49,397 nucleotides of DNA from Acidimicrobiaceae bacterium (GCA_027306925.1 DAHUXW010000042.1:1-49397); one strand, 5' to 3'. Numbered from the stretch's first letter, positions 8,495 through 17,032 are shown. Program-made: numbers and translations. The notes: a model not told the origin generated them from the letters alone.

Positions 8495-9106
8495 ATGGTC
8501 GCGACGGCCTGCGTGTCGGCCAGCCACGTGCAGCTGTATCGGGCGAAGGTCGGCGCAGCGGAGTTCGTCCAAGTACCTGCCGCTCGATTCCTGATGGTCG
8601 ACGGTCACGGCGACCCGGAGTCGTCCACGGAGGTTACGCAGGCCGTGCAGGCGCTCTACGCGGCCGCCTACACGATCAATTTCGCGCTTCACAAGGAAGG
8701 CGCACCCGACGAGCGGATCGCCCCACTCGAGGGGCTGTGGTGGGGAGGCGAGCCGGCCGATTTCGCCCCGTCGTCAAAGGAGGGCTGGCACTGGAGGATG
8801 ATGATCCGGGTACCCGATGCGGCCACCGACCGGCTGATCGCCGGCGCGCTGGCCGGAGCTGCCTCGAAGAGGCCCGACCTCGCCCTCGACCGGGTCCGCT
8901 GCGAGCAGTTCGCGGAAGGCCTCGCCGCTCAGGTCATGCACGTCGGGCCCTACGCCGAGGAGGGACCCGCCATCGCGGCGCTGCACAGGTACATCGCCGA
9001 GCACGGCTACCGGCGAGTCGGCAGGCACCACGAGATCTACTTCGGCGATCCCCGGCGGGCGAACCCGACACAGCTGAAGACCCTGCTGCGGCAGCCGGCG
9101 GTGTGA
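8495..9106 (+). CDS. GyrI-like small-molecule-binding domain protein (203 aa)
   Basis: Cytosolic single-domain protein of the GyrI-like/effector-binding fold. Visible features: FLMVDGHGDPES near the start of the domain, WHWRMMIRVPD in the middle, and the C-terminal block HVGPYAEEGPAIAALHRYI followed by HHEIYFGDPRRANP, characteristic of this family. Members without a DNA-binding domain bind small hydrophobic or cationic ligands; the ligand here is unknown. The start at 8495 is supported by GAGGAGG 7 nt upstream; the open frame extends back to 8084 only by chance. It stands alone, facing the next MFS gene. Confidence 0.85.
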   Translation: MVATACVSASHVQLYRAKVGAAEFVQVPAARFLMVDGHGDPESSTEVTQAVQALYAAAYTINFALHKEGAPDERIAPLEGLWWGGEPADFAPSSKEGWHWRMMIRVPDAATDRLIAGALAGAASKRPDLALDRVRCEQFAEGLAAQVMHVGPYAEEGPAIAALHRYIAEHGYRRVGRHHEIYFGDPRRANPTQLKTLLRQPAV

Positions 9107-9274
9107 TCGCCGGTCGCCGTCGGCGCGCGTGCCCCCGACCTGCGACCGGAGCCCGAGCCGCACCGTCGCCGTCGCGGCGCGCCACGTCGGCACCATGTCC
9201 CGCCGAGGAGAGCGCCGGGCCCGCCGCGTCGCGCGTCTCGTCGGCGGCGGTGCTCCGCCCGCGAGGTCGGCCGG

Positions 9275-10591
9275 TCAGTCGGGCATTCCGCTCGGCTCCG
9301 TGGGGAGCTCGAGCGGGCTCGCGAGGTCGCGGCGCCCGACGACCGGTGCCTCGGCCCGGCGATTGCGGAGGTGCTCCGGCTCCGGGAGCCGCAGCGCGAC
9401 GAGCGAGGCCGCCGCCAGCCCGAGCACGGCGACGACCGGGCCGGCGAGTGCGAGTGCGCCGAGGCCGATGACCGCGGAGTCGACGAGCGGTCCCCCCGTC
9501 GTGCCGGCGTCGGAGATGCAGCGCCACACCGCGAGGAACGAGGGCCGACCCTCGTTCGGCGCGAGGTCCGCACCGAGCGTCATCACGATGCCCGCGCCCA
9601 TTCCGTTTCCGAGCGCGAGGACGAACGCGGCCGCGAAGAGGGTGGCGAAGCTGGTCGTGATCGGAACGACCAGGTGCCCGACGGAAAGCAGCACGAGCGA
9701 CGGGACGAGGACGGCGCGGCGGCCGAACCGGTCCGAGACGACGCCCGCCGGGTAGAAGAGCGCGAGGTCGACGAGGGACGAGAACGCGTACAGCGCGGCG
9801 GCGCTGTGCGAGCTGAGGCCGAGGTGCGCGGCCCACAACGGGACGATCGCCGCGCGGCTGCCCCGCAGCAGGCTGACGGCAAACGCCGCGGTGCCCGCGA
9901 CGGCGAGCGACCGGCGGTGCGCGGCGACGACGCGCAGCGGTCGGATCGGCGCCGACCGCCCGATCCCGGCGGCGTCGTGCTTGTCACGGGCGAGGGCGAC
10001 CCAGGCGACGCCGACCACCACCGAGACGAGGTCGATCGCGAAGGCGGGGCGCACGTCGGAGCTGCCTGCGATCGCGATGAACGCAAACGGTCCGAGGACG
10101 TTGCCGGCGCGTATGAGCCCGCCGAAGAGCGAGAGCGCCCGTCCCCGTGAGCGCACGGGTGCGGCTCGGCTGAGGTGGGTCATGCGGACGAGGCTCCACA
10201 GCGCCCAGCCCGCCGCCTGGACGAGCACGCCGAACGCGAGCTCGACGACCGACCTCGCGAGGATGCACCCGACGAGGCCGGCCGAGAGCATGGCGGCCGC
10301 GAGAAGGCCCGAGCGATGCTCGCCGAGGCGCGCGACGATCCGCCCGGAGGGCAGGTCGAACAGCAGCGTGCCGAGCCCGTTCAGCGCGACGATCGCCGCG
10401 CCGGTCGCGGTGGAGCCGTGCACCTGGCGGGTCGCGTAGACGAGGATCGGCAGCATGGCGCCCTGACCGGTCGCGATCAGCAGGTTCGGGAGGTACACCT
10501 GCATCCACAGGGGGCGGATGCTCCCCGCCGCATCTCGGGCGTCGACCCGGCCCGCGAACCGGTGGTCGCGCAAATGGTCCCGGTCAGGCAT
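9275..10591 (-). CDS. MFS transporter, 12-TM (438 aa)
   Basis: Secondary transporter with about twelve helices. Motif A-like segments are DLPSGRIVARLGEHRSG between helices 2 and 3 and PAGVVSDRFGRRAVLVPS between helices 8 and 9, showing the duplicated MFS repeat. The start at ATG 10591 (MPDRDHL) is chosen because the longer frame to 10846 is basic and low-complexity. It resembles actinobacterial sugar/drug exporters in the SotB/AraJ style, but the substrate is not predictable. It ends facing the GyrI-like gene and starts back to back with the arylsulfotransferase relic. Confidence 0.88.
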   Translation of the reverse strand: MPDRDHLRDHRFAGRVDARDAAGSIRPLWMQVYLPNLLIATGQGAMLPILVYATRQVHGSTATGAAIVALNGLGTLLFDLPSGRIVARLGEHRSGLLAAAMLSAGLVGCILARSVVELAFGVLVQAAGWALWSLVRMTHLSRAAPVRSRGRALSLFGGLIRAGNVLGPFAFIAIAGSSDVRPAFAIDLVSVVVGVAWVALARDKHDAAGIGRSAPIRPLRVVAAHRRSLAVAGTAAFAVSLLRGSRAAIVPLWAAHLGLSSHSAAALYAFSSLVDLALFYPAGVVSDRFGRRAVLVPSLVLLSVGHLVVPITTSFATLFAAAFVLALGNGMGAGIVMTLGADLAPNEGRPSFLAVWRCISDAGTTGGPLVDSAVIGLGALALAGPVVAVLGLAAASLVALRLPEPEHLRNRRAEAPVVGRRDLASPLELPTEPSGMPD

Positions 10592-10770
10592 CGGCAAGGT
10601 CCTAGCGCACGCGGGACGGCCCGCGCCTGTACGGGAGCCGGACGGGCCGGATGCGACGCGTCTCGTTTTCATCGGGTGGATGCGCCAGGGGCGTGACGAA
10701 CAGGTGCGCCCGCCGCCGCCTTCCACGCCGCCGCCGCCCGCGCGGTCTACCGGAGCGGTCCGCCGGAGCC

Positions 10771-11290
10771 ATGACGCGGCGCCGGGTCCTTCGGTCGGGG
10801 CGCTCGGCGGTGGCCGCGCCCGCGGTCGGACGCGTGCCGTCGCCAAGTGAGCGCCGGTCGCGCGCGACCCGCGTCCCTGCCGTGCACGCCTCGGAGCCTT
10901 CGGTGCTGGCGAGCCGAGCGACGGCTGCGACCGGCAAGATCCAGCGGTTCCGCTCCCGTCCTGACATCGCCCCGGCGGCCGAACGGATCGACATCGACCG
11001 ACCCGGCCAGGACGGCGGCCTGATCCTCATGGACAGCCACGGCGGCGTCGGGGCTCAGGGTCCGATGATCGTCGACGGCACCGGCGAGCTCGTCTGGTTC
11101 CGCACGGTGTCGCCCGATCCGATCCCCCCGAAGCGCGCATTCAACCTCGAGGTGCAGGAGTGGGGGGATGCGGGTCCTCACCTGGTTCGACGGTCCGGTC
11201 GTCGCCGACCACGGCGAGAGCGAGGACGTGATCATGGACGCGTCCTACCGGGAGATCGTGCGGGTGCAGGCAGGGGACGGCTGCCGACTT
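10771..11290 (+). pseudogene. Arylsulfotransferase (ASST) family remnant, frameshifted
   Basis: Frame 1 from an ATG at 10771 gives a basic leader (MTRRRVLRSG) and then the ASST N-terminal pattern: IQRFRSRPDI, then GAQGPMIVDGTGELVWFRTV. Near 11165 the homology jumps to another frame, continuing RVLTWFDGPVVADHGESE and IMDASYREIVRVQAGDG, which are the next conserved ASST blocks. The catalytic domain that should follow is missing. So at least one frameshift and a C-terminal deletion have destroyed a gene of usually 400-550 codons. The membrane cupredoxin gene starts about 120 bp downstream. Confidence 0.72.
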
Positions 11291-11410
11291 CGGCGCCGCG
11301 CGGCGCGCCCCCGACTTCAGGACCTTCGTCCCGGACCAATGGCACTACCTGCCGCGTCCGTCGACGAGGAGCCTTGGAGAGACAGTTCGAGCCACGACAT
11401 TGGAGGCGAT

Positions 11411-12178
11411 ATGACGGCCGCCGACGGACCAGTTCCAGACCGGCATCACCGATCTGCAGGATTCCTTGCGCTCTTCGGCGGCACCGTGCTCGCCGTGGGC
11501 GTGGTCTTCGGCGCCACGGCCGGCGTCGGCTCGATCTGGAGCGCGACGTCTGCCTCCGGAAGCTCCGCGCCGGCGCAGCCGAGCGCGCCGACCGCCTCGA
11601 CGAGCGCGCCGGCGTCGCAGCCGGCCGCGCCGAAGGCGTCCGCGACGTCTGCGACCACGAGCGGGCAGGAGTCGAGCGGTGCGGCGGACGTCGTGGCGAT
11701 CGTGCTCCAGCTCGACGACACGAGCGGCCCGGCCGGGACCATCACCGGCAGGCCCGGGTGGCCCCGGTACTCCCCGTCGTCCATCACGGTCCCGGCAGGC
11801 AAGCAGGTGACGCTCGTGATCACCAACTACGACGACGCGGCGACGCCGTTGACCGCCGCGCTCGCGAGCTACAACCAGGTGCAGGGCGGCACCGAGACGG
11901 TGAACGGTGCGACCGTGACCTCCGTCTCGAACAAGGTGATCGCGCACACATTCACCTCGCCTGAGCTCGGGGTCAATATCCCCGTGCCGCTGGCGAGCGA
12001 CGCGGGGAGCGGTTCGAACAAGACCGTCGTGCCGGCGGTCGTCACCTTCACGTTCACGCCGTCGAAGACGGGCACGTTCACCTGGCAGTGCTTCACGCCG
12101 TGCGGCAGCGGCTCGGACGGCACCGCCGGCCCGATGGCGACGCTCGGGTTCATGAAGGGGACGATCACCGTTGCCTAG
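11411..12178 (+). CDS. Membrane-anchored cupredoxin-domain protein (255 aa)
   Basis: One N-terminal membrane helix (about 17-42), a 50-residue Ala/Ser/Pro linker, then a cupredoxin domain outside the membrane. Candidate copper ligands are His179 (AHTF), Cys227 and Cys231 (CFTPCG) and Met242 or Met248. The C-x3-C spacing equals that of the CuA site of cytochrome oxidase subunit II, but the CuA histidine after the second Cys is not seen, so the site type is open (mononuclear or modified CuA). GGAGG sits 5 nt before the ATG. The gene lies first in a three-gene run converging on the Ehr complex operon, suggesting an electron-transfer role outside the cell membrane. Confidence 0.82.
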   Translation: MTAADGPVPDRHHRSAGFLALFGGTVLAVGVVFGATAGVGSIWSATSASGSSAPAQPSAPTASTSAPASQPAAPKASATSATTSGQESSGAADVVAIVLQLDDTSGPAGTITGRPGWPRYSPSSITVPAGKQVTLVITNYDDAATPLTAALASYNQVQGGTETVNGATVTSVSNKVIAHTFTSPELGVNIPVPLASDAGSGSNKTVVPAVVTFTFTPSKTGTFTWQCFTPCGSGSDGTAGPMATLGFMKGTITVA

Positions 12179-12250
12179 CGCCCACCCCGCCGCGTCGTGC
12201 GGCGCGGCTCCGTCCAAGACCACTCGTGTGCGAGGAAGCGAAGTGCAGCG

Positions 12251-12775
12251 ATGACGATGGATGACCGTTCCGAGTCCCGTTCCCGTCCGGTGTCGGGGTT
12301 CCTCACGCTCCTCGCAGGATTGGTGCTCGGCATCGGCGTGCTGCTCGGGCTCACCGCGGGCGTCGGGGCGATCTGGAGCGGGGTCACCTCGCCGGGGAGC
12401 GCCGCGGAAGGCGCCGGGCAGAGCGCATCCGGCGAGGCGGGAAACGTCGTCGATCTCGTGATCAAGGACGTCGCGACGCCGGAAGGCTCCGAGCCCGCGT
12501 ACGTCGGTCCGAGCGGTGTCGGCGCGTCCGACCTGTTCACCGCGACCGCAGGCGAGCGCGTCACCGTCGTCGTGAAGAACGAGGACGCGATGCCGCACAC
12601 CTTCACGTCCCCGGGTCTCGGGCTCAACGTCTCGATAGGACCCGGCGGAACGACCTCGTTCGTGTTCGTCGCGAAGTCGGCGGGCAGCTACCCGTTCGAC
12701 TGCGCGGTGCCCTGCGGCTCGTGGGTGATGTCCCACACCGGCTACATGCAAGGTGTTGTGAAGGTGGTCGCGTGA
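12251..12775 (+). CDS. Second membrane-anchored cupredoxin, CuA-like ligand set (174 aa)
   Basis: A paralogue of the gene upstream with the same layout: helix at 15-43 (FLTLLAGLVLGIGVLLG, then TAGVGAIWS as in its neighbour), a short linker, and a cupredoxin domain. Ligand candidates are His116 (PHTF), Cys151, Cys155, His162 and Met166, i.e. C-x3-C-x6-H-x3-M. CuA of cytochrome oxidase has C-x3-C-x3-H-x2-M, so the loop here is longer. Its stop overlaps the start of the next gene (TGATG). Starts at 12251 or 12257 are both possible. It could be a mononuclear or binuclear copper electron carrier; no haem-copper oxidase is encoded in the window. Confidence 0.83.
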   Translation: MTMDDRSESRSRPVSGFLTLLAGLVLGIGVLLGLTAGVGAIWSGVTSPGSAAEGAGQSASGEAGNVVDLVIKDVATPEGSEPAYVGPSGVGASDLFTATAGERVTVVVKNEDAMPHTFTSPGLGLNVSIGPGGTTSFVFVAKSAGSYPFDCAVPCGSWVMSHTGYMQGVVKVVA

Positions 12776-13377
12776 TGGGCGTCCGGTCGGCCGACCTGGC
12801 CACCTGGGTGCGCCACGAGCCGAGCACTCGCGGCGAGAGGCTCGACCGCGCTGCGGGCCACCTGCTCGGGTTCGTGGACCGCCTCGGGCAACGCGTCGTC
12901 GAAGGAGGGGACCCCTTCGCCTCCGAGCTCGACGAACGCGTGTGGCGGTGGATCGGCGCGCTAAGCGTCCGGCGCGCGGTCGTCAAGGTGGGCGACGTCG
13001 GGGAGGCGTTCCTCGACCTCCTCGACCGCGTCGGGGCGCGCAGCCGCGCCCGGTTGAACATGCGCGAGTGGTCGGGCCCCGTGAACCGGTTGCCACGCGC
13101 TGCGCTCGTCCCGGTCGCGGCGGCCGCGATCGTGCTCGGGATGCTCGTGTGGGGCGCGTACGAGGCGGGCACGGGTGGCAGCTCGTGGATGACGGACCCC
13201 GGTGCGGCCGCCTCCGAGACGGTGCAGCCGTTGACGGCTCCGGCGACCGCCGCGACGCGCGGGGACGACAGCCCGATGGCGAGCGCCGCGTCGAGGACCG
13301 GCGGCGCCGCTGCGAGCAGCGCGACCGGCGCCACCGGAGCGGTCGGAGCGGTGCGCATGGCGGGCATGTCGCGCTGA
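12775..13377 (+). CDS. Single-pass membrane protein resembling a NuoL/HyfB C-terminal arm (200 aa)
   Basis: No family recognised with confidence. Residues 1-100 are amphipathic and charged; a helix at about 105-128 (AALVPVAAAAIVLGMLVW) is followed by an Ala/Gly/Thr-rich tail. The segment before the helix, SGPVNRLP, resembles the NGSVNRYL that precedes the last helix of the HyfB-like subunit encoded nearby, so it may mimic the lateral-helix end of a NuoL-type subunit. It overlaps the preceding cupredoxin stop by 1 nt and ends 18 nt from the converging stop of the Ehr large subunit. Confidence 0.7.
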   Translation: MGVRSADLATWVRHEPSTRGERLDRAAGHLLGFVDRLGQRVVEGGDPFASELDERVWRWIGALSVRRAVVKVGDVGEAFLDLLDRVGARSRARLNMREWSGPVNRLPRAALVPVAAAAIVLGMLVWGAYEAGTGGSSWMTDPGAAASETVQPLTAPATAATRGDDSPMASAASRTGGAAASSATGATGAVGAVRMAGMSR

Positions 13378-13395
13378 CCGCGACGGGCTCGCCGC

Positions 13396-14904
13396 TCAGA
13401 GGTCGTTACCCGCGTACGAGAGGTTGAAGCTCTTGTTCGCGAGCGGAAAGTCCGGGACGATCGTGTTCGCGAGCGCGACCGGCAGCGCCGGCCAGTTGAA
13501 CCAGGACGGGTCGACGACCTTCACCCGCGTGAGGCGTCCGTCGGCGAGCTCGACACGGTGCACGATCGTGCCCCGCCAGCCCTCGACGACACCCGTTCCG
13601 CCGACCGGGGTCGCCGCGTCGCCCGGCGGGTCCGCCGTGTGCGCTGTCCGACCCCTGGCGCGCGCGCAGAGCTCGCGGACGAGCTCGACCGACGCGGCGA
13701 CCTCGTCGCGCCGCACGAGGAACCGCGAGAGCACGTCGCCTTCGGTGTGCACGACCGTCGCCACGGGAAGCTCGCACATGGGGTGCTCGACGCGTGCGTC
13801 GCCGGGCACGCCGCTCGCGCGGGCCACGACGCCGAGACAGCCGAGCGCCGCCGCGTCGTCGGCCGAGAGGACTGCGGTTCCGGTGAAGCGGTCTCGCACC
13901 GTCGTGTTGCGCAACGCGTTGCGCGCGACCTCGGCAGCGCCCGCGGCGATCGTGTCGAGCTCGGCGAGGTCGGGGAGCGCGCGAAGTCGGACGCCGCCCG
14001 GCGCGATCGCTCCGCGGAGCAGGCGGTGCCCGGTCACTTGCTCGTTCATGCGCAGCATCCGCTCGCGCAGCGCGAGCGCGTGCCCGTTGAGCACCGAGTA
14101 GCCGGCGTCGTTCGCCAGCGCGCCGAGATCGGCGACGTGGTTCGTGATCCGCTCGAGCTCGACGACGAGCGCCCGTAGTCGCTGCGCGTCCTCGCCCACC
14201 TCCCACGACGACGCGTCCTCGACGGCGAGCGCGTACGCGAGCGAGTGGGCGGCGGCGGTGTCACCGGAGATGCGCTCGGCGAGCTCGACCCCGTCCTCGG
14301 CGTGGCGGCCCTCGAAGCACCGTTCGACTCCGCGATGTACGAACCAAAGGCGCGCCTTCAGCTTGAGGATCGTCTCGCCCACGACCGAGAAGCGGAAGTG
14401 GCCCGGTTCGATGATGCCCGCGTGGATCGGTCCGACGGGGATCTCGTACACACCGGTGCCCTCGACCTCGAGGAACGGGTACGGCTCGGAGTCGAGGGCG
14501 AACGGCGGCGGGTCGCCCGCGTCGCGGCGCATCGGGTACCAGCCGGCTGGCCAGTTGGGGTGGCGGACGAGGCGCCGCGGCAACGGGTGGCCGACCGGCA
14601 CGACGCCGAACAGGTCGTGCATCTCGCGCTCGAAGCGGCCGGCCGGGAACGACAGGCCCGCGAGCGTCGGCACCTCGGGCCGCACGGGATCGAGATGCAC
14701 GTGCAGCTCGACTCGCCGCTCGGGCGCCGCTGCGAGGAAGAGGTAGACGCAGCGCAGCGCGCCGCCGTCGTCGTGGCACGCGACGAGTGCGAGGCGGTGC
14801 CCCTCGTCGAGCAGCGCCCGTGACTGCCCAGCCAGCTCGTCGGCGGCGACGACCCGCGCCGCGCGCCGCGATCCGCCGCGCGGATGGCACCGGCCGGTGG
14901 TCAT
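13396..14904 (-). CDS. Fused NuoC/NuoD-like (HyfG-like) large subunit of Ehr complex, no NiFe cysteines (502 aa)
   Basis: Catalytic-position subunit of a membrane complex related to group 4 hydrogenases. Residues 1-125 are a NuoC-like domain (FEREMHDLFGV, then NWPAGWYP); 150-502 are NuoD/HyfG-like (PVGPIHAGIIEPGHFRF, LWFVHRGVE). In true hydrogenases the N-terminal site reads RxCGxC; here 211-216 are RISGDT. The C-terminal site is also without Cys: DPSWFNWPAL at 465-474, followed by VPDFPLANKSFNLSYAGNDL. So no NiFe centre can form, as in published energy-converting hydrogenase related (Ehr) complexes. It is the last gene of the operon, overlapping the preceding stop by 4 nt (ATGA). The much longer open frame to 15897 is a GC artefact. 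Confidence 0.9.
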   Translation of the reverse strand: MTTGRCHPRGGSRRAARVVAADELAGQSRALLDEGHRLALVACHDDGGALRCVYLFLAAAPERRVELHVHLDPVRPEVPTLAGLSFPAGRFEREMHDLFGVVPVGHPLPRRLVRHPNWPAGWYPMRRDAGDPPPFALDSEPYPFLEVEGTGVYEIPVGPIHAGIIEPGHFRFSVVGETILKLKARLWFVHRGVERCFEGRHAEDGVELAERISGDTAAAHSLAYALAVEDASSWEVGEDAQRLRALVVELERITNHVADLGALANDAGYSVLNGHALALRERMLRMNEQVTGHRLLRGAIAPGGVRLRALPDLAELDTIAAGAAEVARNALRNTTVRDRFTGTAVLSADDAAALGCLGVVARASGVPGDARVEHPMCELPVATVVHTEGDVLSRFLVRRDEVAASVELVRELCARARGRTAHTADPPGDAATPVGGTGVVEGWRGTIVHRVELADGRLTRVKVVDPSWFNWPALPVALANTIVPDFPLANKSFNLSYAGNDL

Positions 14905-16373
14905 CGCGCCCCGAGCACGGTCGCCGCGGTCTCGAGCAGGTGCGGGTACGGACCGCCGACGACCCCGAGCACGACGAGCACGGCGACGCCGAGCACGACC
15001 GGCACCGCGACGGGTCGCGTGACCGCGATCGCCGGGCTTCCGGCGCGCGCCGGTCCGAGGAGCATCGCGGCGCCGTGGTTCACGATCGACGCGTACCCGA
15101 CGACGAGCAGGACGAGCGCGACGCCGAGGGCGGGCGCCAGGTGCGCGTCGGCCATGCCGCGCGCGATCGCGAGCTCGCCGCCGAACAGCGCGAACGGCGG
15201 GAGGCCGACCAGCCCGAGAAGCCCGGCCCCGATCGCCGCGCCGAGCAGCGGTGAGCGCGCGGCGATGCCGGTGAGGTCCGCGATCGAGCTCGAGCCGTGC
15301 ACGTGCTGCAGCTCGCCGGCGGAGATGAACAGCACGGCCTTCACGACGCCGTGCGCGGTGACGACGAGCAGCAGCCCCGCGATCGCGAGCCGTGTGCCCG
15401 CGGCCGCCGCGACCGCGATGAGCCCCATCTGCTCGAGGCTCGAGTACGCGAGCAGCCGCTTCAAGTCGCGCTGCGCGACGAGCAGCGACACAGCGACGAG
15501 AAGCGTCGCGAGGCCCGTGACGAGCAGCCAGTCGCGCGCGAATCCGGGGCCGAGCGCCGAGTCCGCCAGGGCGCGCACGCGCAGCACGACGGAGAACGCG
15601 ACCGAGAGGAGCACGCCGCTCATCAGCGCGGACACCGGCGCGGGCGCCTGGCTGTGCGCGTCGGCGAGCCACGTGTGGAACGGTACGAGGCCGGCTTTGG
15701 TGCCGAAGCCCACGAGCATGAGCCCGACCGCGAGGCGTGCCGTCGCAGGGTCGAGGTGGCTCGCGCGCGACGCGAGGACGTCGAGGTCGAGCGCGCTCGT
15801 GGGCGAGGCACCCGCGTGGATCGAGGCGAAGTACAAGATGACGACGCCGAAGAACGCGAGCGTGATCCCGAGCGAGCAGATGACGACGTACTTCCACGTC
15901 GCCTCGAGCGACTGGCGGGTGCGCCGGTGCCCGACGAGGAAGGCGGTCGCGACGGTGGTCGCCTCGACTGCCACCCAGACGACGCCTAGGTTGTCGGCGA
16001 GCACTGCGAGCGACATCGCCGCGAGGAACACCTGCACCAGCACCTCGTACTGGCGCGCGGCGGCGGGGGTCGTCGCGCCGTCCGCGAGCTCCGCGTCCAG
16101 GTAGCCGACGCCGGCGAACGTCGCGAGCGCGCCGACGACGCCGATCACGATCACCATGACCGCCGCGGCCGCGTCGGCGCGCAGCAGGTGCGCGTCGGCG
16201 ACGACGTGGCCGGATCCGACGCGCGCGGCGATCGCGATGCCGGCGGCGAGCACCGCTAGCGACGCGGCGATCCCGGACCAGCCGGAGAGGCTGCGCCGTC
16301 GGGAGACGAGCGCGACTGCGGCGGCCACGAGTGGTGCGCCGACGGGGACGGCGATCAGCGCGGAGACGCTCAC
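14901..16373 (-). CDS. HyfF-like antiporter-type membrane subunit of Ehr complex (490 aa)
   Basis: Member of the NuoL/M/N-Mrp antiporter family, with about 14 helices. It keeps the residues used for ion translocation: Glu in the helix WVAVEATTVATAF, Lys in GFGTKAGLVPFHTWLADAHS, the broken-helix block APAPVSALMSG, Lys in DLKRLLAYSSLEQMG and a late Lys in THGVVKAVLFIS. This suggests it can pump H+ or Na+. GTG start; it overlaps both neighbours by 4 nt (GTGA upstream, ATGA downstream). Length fits hydrogenase-4 subunit F. Confidence 0.9.
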   Translation of the reverse strand: MSVSALIAVPVGAPLVAAAVALVSRRRSLSGWSGIAASLAVLAAGIAIAARVGSGHVVADAHLLRADAAAAVMVIVIGVVGALATFAGVGYLDAELADGATTPAAARQYEVLVQVFLAAMSLAVLADNLGVVWVAVEATTVATAFLVGHRRTRQSLEATWKYVVICSLGITLAFFGVVILYFASIHAGASPTSALDLDVLASRASHLDPATARLAVGLMLVGFGTKAGLVPFHTWLADAHSQAPAPVSALMSGVLLSVAFSVVLRVRALADSALGPGFARDWLLVTGLATLLVAVSLLVAQRDLKRLLAYSSLEQMGLIAVAAAAGTRLAIAGLLLVVTAHGVVKAVLFISAGELQHVHGSSSIADLTGIAARSPLLGAAIGAGLLGLVGLPPFALFGGELAIARGMADAHLAPALGVALVLLVVGYASIVNHGAAMLLGPARAGSPAIAVTRPVAVPVVLGVAVLVVLGVVGGPYPHLLETAATVLGAR

Positions 16374-17032
16374 TCCCGGAGCTCCCGCAGCTCGTCGAGG
16401 TCCGTGCCGCCGAACTTCGCGTGCATCCTCCCGGCTAGCACGCCGAGGATCACGACCGCGAGGAGCACGTCGAGCGACGCGCCGAGCTCGACGACCACCG
16501 GGACGCCGAGCGTCGCGAGGAACGCGACCGCGTCGATGCCGTTGTCGAGCACGAGGAACGCGACGACCTGTGACAGGGCCTTGCGGCGCGTGACGAGGAG
16601 GAAGACGCCGATGAGCACGAGCGCGTAGCCGACCGGGGCGGCGCGCGCCGCGGGCGACGCGTCGAGGCGGACGAGCGGCCGGCTGAGCGCGTAGGCGACG
16701 ATCACGAGCGTCGCGGTGACGAGCAGCGACGCGGTCGTGTTCACGAGCGGGGCGCCCTCGCGTTCGTGCGCGAGCTCTCCGCGAAGGCGTACGGCGATGA
16801 GCTTCGGGAACACGACCGCGCGCAGCGCCACCACGGCGACGCCGACGACGGCGAGCTGGACGTCGCCGCGGCGGATCCCGGAGAGGATCGGGATCGCGCC
16901 GAGCGCTGCGCCCTGCACGGCGAGCAGTCGCGCGGTCGCCTGGAGGTCCCGCCGCCACACGACGAGGACGGCGCTGAGCAGGAGCGCGCCGGCCGCGAGG
17001 TCGACGAGCGTCGCGTACGTGTGGGCGCTCAC
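16370..17032 (-). CDS. HyfE-like (NuoK-related) membrane subunit of Ehr complex (220 aa)
   Basis: Six or seven predicted helices. The C-terminal half (VLIGVFLLVTRRKALSQVV, then LVLDNGIDAVAFL) has the HyfE pattern, in which part of the protein corresponds to NuoK. Its TGA overlaps the GTG of the HyfF-like gene. A 24-nt spacer separates it from the NuoH-like gene upstream, the only non-overlapping joint in the operon. Expected to sit between the NuoH-like and antiporter-like subunits. Confidence 0.85.
   Translation of the reverse strand: MSAHTYATLVDLAAGALLLSAVLVVWRRDLQATARLLAVQGAALGAIPILSGIRRGDVQLAVVGVAVVALRAVVFPKLIAVRLRGELAHEREGAPLVNTTASLLVTATLVIVAYALSRPLVRLDASPAARAAPVGYALVLIGVFLLVTRRKALSQVVAFLVLDNGIDAVAFLATLGVPVVVELGASLDVLLAVVILGVLAGRMHAKFGGTDLDELRELRE

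Noticed and set aside
14905-15897. In-frame 331-residue N-terminal extension of the Ehr large subunit
   Set aside because: It overlaps the HyfF-like gene in another frame and is Arg-rich; the ATGA overlap at 14902-14904 gives a natural start.
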